Shown: positions 1-4,913 of the stretch, piece by piece
How positions within the stretch are numbered: position 1 is the first letter of the stretch
Layout: each line of letters begins with the position of its first letter
Source: Thermoleophilaceae bacterium
Lineage (GTDB): Bacteria > Actinomycetota > Thermoleophilia > Solirubrobacterales > Thermoleophilaceae
Assembly (NCBI GenBank): GCA_013695855.1
Contig: JACCZR010000198.1
Coordinates: 1 to 7,555 of the forward strand
Direction: 5' to 3'
DNA length: 7,555 nucleotides
Notes under the pieces: generated by a model
Told to the model about the DNA's origin: nothing
Seen by the model: the letters and a program-made list of their open reading frames with translations, nothing else
The model's database searches: none
Position numbers and translations under genes: made by a program

Positions 1-828
1 GAGGCCTACTACCAGGAGGCGGGGCGCGGCGGTCGTGACGGGCTGCCCGCGCGGGCTTTGCTGGTGGCCGAGAACCGCGACAAGGCGCTGCACGTGCACT
101 TCATCAAGCAGGACGAGGTCGAGGACGGCCTGCCCGGCTGGCTGGCCGACCGTCTGGGAGCCTCGGCCGACGGTGACGGGCGCTACTCGCTCGAGGCGCC
201 GCAGCTCGCGCGCGAGCTCGGGGGCGGGGCGGACAAGCTGCGCTCGCTGGTGGGTCACCTGGCCCGTGCCGAGGTGCTCGAGCCCTCCCCCGCGCCGCTG
301 GACCGCGTAGCCGGCCGCTTCGCGGCAAAGTTCGATGGTCGCGCCGCGGCGCGCTGCCGCGCGTCGATTGACGAAGCGGCACGAGTTCGCTGGCGTCAGT
401 ACCGCGAGATCTGGGCCTATGTCGAAGGTGACGCCTGTCGGCGTCGAGCGATCCTCGTGCACTTCGGCGACCGCACCGAGCCGCAGCCGGGTGGGCCGTG
501 CTGCGACGTGTGCGACCCGTCGCTCCGCGTTACGGCGCCCCCGCCGGCGCCCGAGACGATCGCCGATCTCGACGCCGCGATCCTCTCCGTGGCCCGCGGC
601 GCGCGGCCCTCGGTGGGGCGCACGCTGTGCGCTGAGATCGTCCACGGCGGGCGAAGCCAGAAGATCAAGCGCAACTCCTACGACGGCCTCCCTGCCTATG
701 CGGCCTCGTCGCAGATGCGCCGAGCAGACATCCTCGGCCGGGTGGACCAGCTCATCTCCGAGGGGCGGCTGGAGACGACGGGCGGCCCGTACCCGGTCCT
801 GCGCGTGGCCGCCGCCGCGGCTGCGTAG
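1..828 (+). CDS. recQ: ATP-dependent DNA helicase RecQ, C-terminal part (5' truncated by window)
   Basis: RecQ is a 3'-5' DNA helicase acting in recombination and fork repair. Only the last 275 residues are here, numbered from the window edge. The reading frame is open at base 1, so no start is visible; the TTG at 58 is internal. Residues 1-17 hold helicase motif VI (YYQEAGRGGRDGLPA, the arginine-finger region). A zinc site follows with CRRR at 146-149 and C167, C168, C171, then an RQC winged-helix region at about 186-269 ending in GGPYPVLRV. Two things differ from E. coli RecQ. About 141 residues separate motif VI from the first zinc cysteine, against about 58, so there is an insert of roughly 80 residues, and the second and third cysteines are adjacent. 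There is no HRDC domain; the protein ends in an alanine run. The stop TAG (826-828) shares its G with the purN GTG. Family assignment is firm; the role of the insert is unknown. Confidence 0.93.
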   Translation, partial: EAYYQEAGRGGRDGLPARALLVAENRDKALHVHFIKQDEVEDGLPGWLADRLGASADGDGRYSLEAPQLARELGGGADKLRSLVGHLARAEVLEPSPAPLDRVAGRFAAKFDGRAAARCRASIDEAARVRWRQYREIWAYVEGDACRRRAILVHFGDRTEPQPGGPCCDVCDPSLRVTAPPPAPETIADLDAAILSVARGARPSVGRTLCAEIVHGGRSQKIKRNSYDGLPAYAASSQMRRADILGRVDQLISEGRLETTGGPYPVLRVAAAAAA

Positions 829-1478
829 TGGCGCTGCAGGTAGCGGTCCTGATCTCCGGCGAGGGGACGAACCTTCAGGCGATACTCGACTCGGTGCACG
901 GCCAGGGGGGCGTCGAGGTGGTGGGCGTGGCCGCCAGCCGGGCGGAGGCCCAGGGCTTGCGGCGGGCCGAGGCGGCGCGGGTCGAGACCGCGGTGTTCTC
1001 AGCCGGCGATCACGGCGACCGGGAACGCCGAGACGAGGCGCTCGGCGACTGGCTGGAGCACTGCGGTGTCGACCTCGTGGTCCTCGCGGGCTGGATGGAG
1101 ATCCTCAGCCCGGAGTTCATCCACCGCTTCGCAGGACGGGTGCTCAACGTGCACCCGTCGCTGCTGCCCTCTTTTCCCGGCATCCGGGCGGTCGAGCAGG
1201 CGATTGAGCATGGGGTCCGGGTAACGGGGGTGACGGTTCACTTCGTGGACGCCGAGGTCGACAGCGGGCCGATCGTCTTGCAGCAGGCGCTGGAGCTCGC
1301 CTACGATCGCGAGGTGGACGAGGTAGAGCGGGAGGTGCACGCAATCGAGCACCGCCTGCTCCCGCGGGCGATCAGGCTGATCGCCGCAGGCGCGGTGTCG
1401 GCCGACCCCGGGAACCCCAGGCGGGTGCGCATCGATCCCTCGCTCGACTCGGAAGGAGCTCGTGGGGAAAACGGCTGA
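828..1478 (+). CDS. purN: phosphoribosylglycinamide formyltransferase PurN
   Basis: Cytoplasmic GAR transformylase: it moves a formyl group from 10-formyl-tetrahydrofolate to GAR, giving FGAR, the third step of de novo purine synthesis. At 216 aa it is of normal family length. Visible hallmarks are the phosphate-binding loop ISGEGTNLQAI (9-19), the folate and active-site stretch LAGWMEILSPEFI (86-98), LNVHPSLLPSFPG (106-118) with catalytic N107 and H109, and HFVDAEVDSGPI (138-149) with H138 and catalytic D145. The GTG start overlaps the recQ TAG by one base, so translation probably depends on ribosomes finishing recQ; no good ribosome binding site is seen. The stop lies 17 nt inside purH. The position before purH makes a purine operon, with recQ as an unexpected first or upstream member. 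Confidence 0.96.
   Translation: MALQVAVLISGEGTNLQAILDSVHGQGGVEVVGVAASRAEAQGLRRAEAARVETAVFSAGDHGDRERRDEALGDWLEHCGVDLVVLAGWMEILSPEFIHRFAGRVLNVHPSLLPSFPGIRAVEQAIEHGVRVTGVTVHFVDAEVDSGPIVLQQALELAYDREVDEVEREVHAIEHRLLPRAIRLIAAGAVSADPGNPRRVRIDPSLDSEGARGENG
1451..1458 (+). promoter_or_regulatory. ribosome binding site for purH
   Basis: GGAAGGAG lies inside the purN 3' end and ends 3 nt before the GTG at 1462. The spacing is short, but this is the only strong Shine-Dalgarno match near the N-terminus. It favours 1462 over the in-frame GTGs at 1486 and 1516, which have none. Confidence 0.6.
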
Positions 1479-3060
1479 GACCGGCGTGGAGCCCGCGGCG
1501 CCGGGCGGGGTTCGGGTGCGCCGCGCACTGCTGACCGTCTCCGACAAGCGCGGGCTGGTCGACTTCGCACGCGGACTCGCCGAGCTCGGCGTGGAGATCC
1601 TCTCCACCGGGGGCACCGCCCGCGAGCTGGCCGCCGAGGGAGTGGAGACCCGCTCGATCGAGGACTACACCGGCTTCCCCGAGATCCTCGACGGCCGGGT
1701 CAAGACGCTCAACCCGCGCATCTACGCGGGTCTGCTGGCGGTGCGCTCGAACGCCGAGCACGTCGAGACGCTGGACGAGCACGGCATCGAGCCGATCGAC
1801 CTCGTCTGCGTGAACCTCTACCCCTTCGAGCAGGTCGCGGGCCGGCGCGGCGCCCGGGCCGGCGAGGTGATCGAGAGCATCGACATCGGCGGCCCCACGC
1901 TCATCCGGGCCGCGGCCAAGAACCACGCCTTCGCGGCTGTGGTCACCAGCCCCGCGAGCTATGACGCCGTAATCGAGGAGCTTCGCGGGGCCGGCGGGCG
2001 GCTTTCGGAGCGCACGCGCGAGAGCCTGGCGAGGGAGGCCTTCTCCTACACCGCTCGCTACGACGCCTCGATCTCGCGCTGGTTCGCCGGGCGCGAGGAG
2101 GACTTCGCCCTGCAGGTCACGACCCCCTACGAGAAGGTGCTCGACCTCTCCTACGGCGAGAACCCCCACCAGCGGGCGGCCTACTACGCGCAGGTCGGCG
2201 CGCGCACCCACCTGCTGTCGATGGTCTCCAAGCTCCACGGCAAGGAGCTCTCGTTCAACAACCTCTTGGACCTCGATTCGGCTCGCCGCCTCGTGGATGA
2301 GTTCGAGCTCCCCGCCGCGGCGATCGTCAAGCACAACAACCCCTGCGGCTGCGCCGTCGCCACCGACCTCTCCGAGGCCTTTGCGAAGGCTTTGGCCACC
2401 GACCGCCAGAGCGCCTTCGGCGGGGTGGTCGCGGTCAACCGCACGGTCGACCGCGCGCTGGCCGAGCAGCTGAACGCCATGTTCGTAGAGCTCGTCTTTG
2501 CCCCCGGCTTTGACGAGGACGCCCTCGAGGTGTTGCAGCGCAAGCCGAACGTTCGCCTCCTGCGAAGCGAGGAACGCCGCCTGCCGCCACTGACCGAGCA
2601 GGACGTCAAGCGGGTGCGCGGGGGGCTATTGGTCCAGGACTATGACTGGGGGTCGGAGGACCGGTTGGACATGCGCGTGGTCACCGAGCGAAAGCCCACG
2701 GAGGAGGAGTGGGGCGGGCTGCAGTTCGCCATGCGCGTGTGCAAGCACGTGCGCTCGAACGCGATCGTGCTGGCGAAGGACCTGGCCACCACCGGAGTGG
2801 GAGCGGGCCAGATGAGCCGCGTCGACTCCGTGCGGATCTCCGTGGACAAGGCCGCGGTGGCGGGCATCGACCTGGAGGGCTCCGTGCTGGCCTCGGACGC
2901 CTTCTTTCCCTTCGCCGACGGCCCCGAGCACGCGATCGAGGCCGGCGTCCGCTCGATCATCCAGCCGGGCGGCTCACAGCGCGACCCCGAGGTGATCGAA
3001 GCGTGTGACCGCGCGGGCGTGGCGATGGTCTTCACCGCGCGGCGCCACTTCCGGCACTAG
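1462..3060 (+). CDS. purH: bifunctional AICAR formyltransferase / IMP cyclohydrolase PurH
   Basis: Catalyses the last two steps of IMP synthesis: formylation of AICAR with 10-formyl-tetrahydrofolate, then ring closure. The protein is 532 aa, a full family length with both domains. The N-terminal cyclohydrolase (about 18-220) shows SDKRG (27-31), STGGT (48-52), GRVKT (78-82) and DIGGPTLIRAAAKN (141-154). The C-terminal transformylase shows YGENPHQ (231-237), the catalytic KHNNPCG with K290 and H291 (290-296), DAFFPFADG (479-487), QPGGSQRD (501-508) and the terminal RHFRH. One departure is KTLNP at 81-85, where most PurH proteins have KTLHP. The GTG start at 1462 overlaps purN by 17 nt. About 17 residues precede the first conserved strand, so GTG 1516 is a possible shorter start but lacks a ribosome binding site. 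Only 21 nt separate the stop from tRNA-Lys. Confidence 0.97.
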   Translation: MGKTAETGVEPAAPGGVRVRRALLTVSDKRGLVDFARGLAELGVEILSTGGTARELAAEGVETRSIEDYTGFPEILDGRVKTLNPRIYAGLLAVRSNAEHVETLDEHGIEPIDLVCVNLYPFEQVAGRRGARAGEVIESIDIGGPTLIRAAAKNHAFAAVVTSPASYDAVIEELRGAGGRLSERTRESLAREAFSYTARYDASISRWFAGREEDFALQVTTPYEKVLDLSYGENPHQRAAYYAQVGARTHLLSMVSKLHGKELSFNNLLDLDSARRLVDEFELPAAAIVKHNNPCGCAVATDLSEAFAKALATDRQSAFGGVVAVNRTVDRALAEQLNAMFVELVFAPGFDEDALEVLQRKPNVRLLRSEERRLPPLTEQDVKRVRGGLLVQDYDWGSEDRLDMRVVTERKPTEEEWGGLQFAMRVCKHVRSNAIVLAKDLATTGVGAGQMSRVDSVRISVDKAAVAGIDLEGSVLASDAFFPFADGPEHAIEAGVRSIIQPGGSQRDPEVIEACDRAGVAMVFTARRHFRH

Positions 3061-3066
3061 CGGCCT

Positions 3067-3078
3067 TAGCATCGACGG
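3067..3078 (+). promoter_or_regulatory. probable -10 promoter box of tRNA-Lys
   Basis: TAGCATCGACGG, with TAGCAT as the -10 hexamer, ends 3 nt before the tRNA. It matches the box before tRNA-Glu at 11 of 12 positions. Transcription would start a few bases before the mature 5' end. No convincing -35 hexamer is seen. Confidence 0.55.
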
Positions 3079-3081
3079 CCG

Positions 3082-3154
3082 GGGCCGTTAGCTCAACCGG
3101 TCGAGCACCAGGCTTTTAACCTGAGGGATCTGGGTTCGAGTCCCAGGCGGCCCA
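3082..3154 (+). tRNA. tRNA-Lys (anticodon TTT)
   Basis: It folds as a cloverleaf. The acceptor stem GGGCCGT (3082-3088) pairs with GCGGCCC (3147-3153), ending in one T-G wobble, with discriminator A at 3154. The D stem is GCTC/GAGC. The anticodon stem is CCAGG (3108-3112) with CCTGA (3120-3124), and the seven-base loop CTTTTAA has TTT at 3115-3117. The variable loop has 5 nt. The T stem is CTGGG/CCCAG around TTCGAGT. CCA is not encoded. Irregularities are a C-A mispair at the top of the anticodon stem (27-43) and C instead of the usual A as last base of the D loop (position 21). Confidence 0.93.
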
Positions 3155-3220
3155 TCTCCCGTCGTGGCAAATCGACCGTGTGGCCTCTCTAGCGTGGGGG
3201 AGCGAGAGAGCACCCCAGCC

Positions 3221-3226
3221 AAGGAG
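3221..3226 (+). promoter_or_regulatory. ribosome binding site before the DUF427-like remnant
   Basis: AAGGAG ends 4 nt before a TTG at 3231. The TTG opens a frame beginning MTLTFSDGTLS, which resembles the start of DUF427 proteins. The site is what fixes the beginning of the remnant. Confidence 0.5.
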
Positions 3227-3230
3227 CCCC

Positions 3231-3460
3231 TTGACCCTCACCTTCAGCGACGGCACGCTCTCGGCCTCGCCTCCCGAGACCAACTACAGCGTCGAGGGGC
3301 CTCAGCACAAGCTGCGGACGCTGACGGCAACGGCGAGCGCATCGAGGACGCGGCTTGGAGCTGCCCCGAGCCCTTGGACGAGTCGCTCGAGGCGCGCGAC
3401 CACATCACCTTCTCCGCCGAGGTGATCGCCGTCGAGGTGGACGGCGAGCAAGTCGAGTGA
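3231..3460 (+). pseudogene. frame-disrupted remnant of a DUF427-like gene
   Basis: Two pieces in different frames look like the two ends of one DUF427 (PF04248) protein. The first frame starts at TTG 3231 behind an AAGGAG site and reads MTLTFSDGTLS, then PPETNYSVEGPQHKL to about 3313. The second frame picks up at about 3320 and reads ADGNGERIEDAAWSCPEPL, then RDHITFSAEVIAVEVDGEQ, up to TGA 3458-3460. This matches the family pattern of an AAWxYPEPL segment followed by a DHIAFY-like strand. The middle of the domain, including the usual KGxASYW core, is absent, and a -1 (or +2) frame change joins the parts. So I read a deletion with frameshift, not a single sequencing error. The final TGA overlaps the GTG of the next gene, a relic of translational coupling. 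Family identity comes from short motifs only. A tiny 98-residue frame from 3164 is the alternative reading but has no family-like N-terminus. Confidence 0.5.
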
Positions 3461-4236
3461 GGGCACCGCGGCTGACGGTGGTGCTTGCCGTGGCCGCGCT
3501 GGTGGCGGCGGTGGCGATGCCCCTGCTGGCCGGATCGGACGCCCGCGCCAGGCAGGCCCGCGTGCTCGTGATCACCGAGGCGCGGGGCTACAAGCACGCT
3601 TCCATCCCGGATCAGGTCCGCTTTCTGAGAACCCTCGGCCGGCGAAGCCGGCGCTTCGACATCGTGCACCTGCGCCGCGCTTCCGACCTGACCGAGACGC
3701 AGCTGGCCGACTCGAAGGCGGTGGTGTTCGCCGGCACGACCGGCGAGCTGGCTATCGACGATGAGATCAGACAGGCTCTGATCGACTTCGTCAAGGACGG
3801 GGGAGCGCTGATCGGCCTTCACTCGGCGGCCAACACCTTCGACCGTTGGCCGCGCTTCCAGCGCGTGCTCGGGGCCGGCTTCCGCCGCCACCCGCCGGCG
3901 CAGGTCGGGCGCCTGGTCGTCGCCGATCGCCGCCACCCCTCGACCCGTCGTCTGCCGCGGGCCTTCCGGGCCCGCGACGAGTTCTACGAGTTCAAGACCT
4001 CACCCCGCCGCCGCGCGCACGTGCTGCTTCGGGCCGACCCGGCGAGCATCAGCGGGGAGACCCGACGCGACCTCCCGCTGGCCTGGTGTCGCCGCGAGGG
4101 CCGCGGCCGGGTCTTCTACAGCGCGCTGGGTCACTTCGCAAGCGCCTGGCGCTCGGACCGCCGCTTGCGCCGGTTGGTCGACGGCGGCCTGCGCTGGACC
4201 CTCGGCCTGGCCGGCGGCCCCTGCGGCCGCTCCTAG
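3457..4236 (+). CDS. ThuA-like domain protein with signal peptide
   Basis: 259 aa with the full set of ThuA-family (PF06283) signatures; the fold is glutamine-amidotransferase-like. ThuA was named for trehalose utilisation in rhizobia, but the family is broad and the substrate here is unknown. An export signal covers residues 1-31: MRAPR, a hydrophobic core at about 6-25, and a possible cleavage site after ARA (29-31). Then come VLVITEARGYKHASIP (36-51), VVFAGTTGEL (89-98), GGALIGLHSAANTFDRWP (115-132), HPSTRRLP (160-167), RDEFYEFKTSPR (173-184) and GRVFYSALGH (217-226). GTG 3457 was chosen because it overlaps the preceding TGA as GTGA and places the signal peptide at the N-terminus; upstream in-frame sequence is low-complexity Arg/Gly. 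No catalytic Cys is evident. The protein is predicted to be exported or membrane-anchored, perhaps sugar-related. The stop TAG doubles as the start of the tRNA-Glu -10 box. Confidence 0.85.
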   Translation: MRAPRLTVVLAVAALVAAVAMPLLAGSDARARQARVLVITEARGYKHASIPDQVRFLRTLGRRSRRFDIVHLRRASDLTETQLADSKAVVFAGTTGELAIDDEIRQALIDFVKDGGALIGLHSAANTFDRWPRFQRVLGAGFRRHPPAQVGRLVVADRRHPSTRRLPRAFRARDEFYEFKTSPRRRAHVLLRADPASISGETRRDLPLAWCRREGRGRVFYSALGHFASAWRSDRRLRRLVDGGLRWTLGLAGGPCGRS

Positions 4237-4245
4237 AATCGACGG
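4234..4245 (+). promoter_or_regulatory. probable -10 promoter box of tRNA-Glu
   Basis: TAGAATCGACGG, with -10 hexamer TAGAAT, begins with the stop codon of the ThuA-like gene and ends 4 nt before the tRNA. It is nearly identical to the box before tRNA-Lys. No clear -35 is seen within the preceding coding sequence. Confidence 0.6.
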
Positions 4246-4249
4246 GCCC

Positions 4250-4321
4250 GCCCCCATGGTGTAGCGGTTAGCACGCGAGGTTTTCAACCTCGTAGGGGGA
4301 GTTCGAGTCTCCCTGGGGGTA
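4250..4321 (+). tRNA. tRNA-Glu (anticodon TTC)
   Basis: Cloverleaf: acceptor GCCCCCA (4250-4256) with TGGGGGT (4314-4320), the terminal pair being G-U; discriminator A at 4321. The D stem is GTG/CAC plus a wobble. The anticodon stem CGAGG (4276-4280) pairs perfectly with CCTCG (4288-4292). The loop TTTTCAA has TTC at 4283-4285. The variable loop has 4 nt. The T stem is GGGAG/CTCCC around TTCGAGT. CCA is not encoded. The 3' half is overlapped in antisense by the end of the membrane-protein gene on the minus strand. Confidence 0.94.
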
Positions 4322-4640
4322 TCGACTTCCGCGCTATCGCCGCACAGCCCGCCGCGAACACCACTAGCCCTCCTGCCACGCCCGGCCAGTGGCCACCGGC
4401 CAGGCTGAGCAGCGTTCCCACCAGGCCGGCGGCCAACGCCGCCGCCAGCACGGACAAGACAGGCAGCGACAGCACGCGCGCCGTGATCACCGCGCACACT
4501 GCCCAGGCAGCCGGGCCTGCCACGAAGCCCACGTCACCGAAGAACCCCTCGGGCAGGGGCAGCGCCACGAGCAGGAGCGACACCGCCACAACCGCCGCGG
4601 TCTGCACGGCGAGCGCCCGCCAGAAGACCTTCCCGCTCAT
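4284..4640 (-). CDS. small four-helix membrane protein, unknown function
   Basis: 118 aa if read from the ATG at 4640. Four hydrophobic segments lie at about residues 8-28, 37-56, 59-80 and 86-103. Recognisable stretches are VFWRALAVQ near the start and GFVAGPAAWAVCAVITARVL in the second helix. I cannot assign a function; similar small proteins seem to occur in related actinobacteria, but I cannot confirm this. An in-frame ATG at 4658 and one at 4715 lie upstream, but none has a ribosome binding site. The ATG at 4640 sits 7 nt behind a TAGCAT box, as expected for a leaderless mRNA. The last 11 codons, reading PPGRLELPLRG, are antisense to tRNA-Glu, and the stop lies in its anticodon loop. That tail is probably not a conserved part of the protein. 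The gene runs divergently from the CDGSH gene. Confidence 0.68.
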   Translation of the reverse strand: MSGKVFWRALAVQTAAVVAVSLLLVALPLPEGFFGDVGFVAGPAAWAVCAVITARVLSLPVLSVLAAALAAGLVGTLLSLAGGHWPGVAGGLVVFAAGCAAIARKSIPPGRLELPLRG

Positions 4641-4641
4641 C

Positions 4642-4653
4642 CCGCCGATGCTA
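4642..4653 (-). promoter_or_regulatory. probable -10 box giving a leaderless transcript
   Basis: On the minus strand, TAGCATCGGCGG stands directly before the ATG at 4640 with one G between. It differs at one base from the tRNA-Lys box and at two from the tRNA-Glu box. A start 6-8 nt after TAGCAT would fall on or next to the ATG, so the mRNA would have no 5' leader. Confidence 0.5.
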
Positions 4654-4677
4654 GGCATGGGCCGGCGCCGGAAGGGG

Positions 4678-4684
4678 AAGGAGG
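4678..4684 (+). promoter_or_regulatory. ribosome binding site for the CDGSH gene
   Basis: AAGGAGG, with 5 nt before ATG 4690, fixes the start well downstream of other in-frame possibilities. Confidence 0.8.
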
Positions 4685-4689
4685 AGCCG

Positions 4690-4908
4690 ATGCCCCGGTC
4701 CGAGGTCGTCATCACCCCCTACCGCGATGGACCCCTGCTCGTCCGCGGCCCCTTTCGCATGCTCGACCAGAACGGCGAGGAGATCGAGATCGGGCGCGAG
4801 ACGGTCGCGCTGTGTCGCTGCGGGCGCTCCCGGCTTCGCCCCTTCTGCGACGGCACCCACAAGCTCACGCGCTTCCAGGCCCCGAGCGAGGCCGAGAACC
4901 GCTCCTAG
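4690..4908 (+). CDS. CDGSH iron-sulfur domain protein
   Basis: A 72-residue soluble protein of the CDGSH (mitoNEET-type) family (PF09360), which binds a redox-active 2Fe-2S cluster through three Cys and one His. The motif is complete: CRCGRSRLRPFCDGTH, with C42, C44, C53 and H57 as ligands. The N-terminal part, residues 6-36, carries DGPLLVRGPFRM, typical of small actinobacterial members. There is no transmembrane anchor, unlike the mitochondrial relatives, so it should be cytoplasmic. Its perfect ribosome binding site makes the start secure. Its stop is only 5 nt from the stop of the convergent iron-oxidase gene. The neighbouring iron enzyme suggests that this protein could supply electrons or a cluster to it; that is inference from location only. 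Confidence 0.93.
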   Translation: MPRSEVVITPYRDGPLLVRGPFRMLDQNGEEIEIGRETVALCRCGRSRLRPFCDGTHKLTRFQAPSEAENRS

Positions 4909-4913
4909 TCCAG

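Noticed and set aside
1372..2334. Long open frame on the minus strand opposite purN/purH
   Set aside because: It lies fully opposite well-conserved purine genes, its protein has no recognisable motif, and long antisense frames are expected at this GC content.
3061..3081. Inverted repeat CGGCC/GGCCG after purH as a terminator
   Set aside because: Five pairs with an 11-nt loop, no T-run, and it contains the tRNA-Lys promoter box; probably chance in GC-rich sequence.
3185..3210. Inverted repeat CTCTCT/AGAGAG after tRNA-Lys
   Set aside because: Six weak pairs around a 14-nt loop with no T-run; too weak to call a terminator or operator.
3164..3460. 98-residue protein from GTG 3164
   Set aside because: Only its last 45 or so residues look like protein-family sequence; the first half is out of frame with the better ribosome binding site and N-terminus at 3231, so it was folded into the pseudogene.
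4214..4230. Hairpin GCGGCC/GGCCGC at the end of the ThuA-like gene
   Set aside because: It is inside coding sequence, without a T-run; such repeats are common at this base composition.
3135..4308. Direct repeat TTCGAGT in both tRNAs as attachment sites of a mobile element
   Set aside because: This is the ordinary T-loop; flanks differ and no integrase or other mobile gene lies between.
4651..4657. Plus-strand promoter CTAGGCA for the CDGSH gene
   Set aside because: The hexamer lacks the final T of a -10 box, and the same bases are better explained by the minus-strand TAGCAT box.
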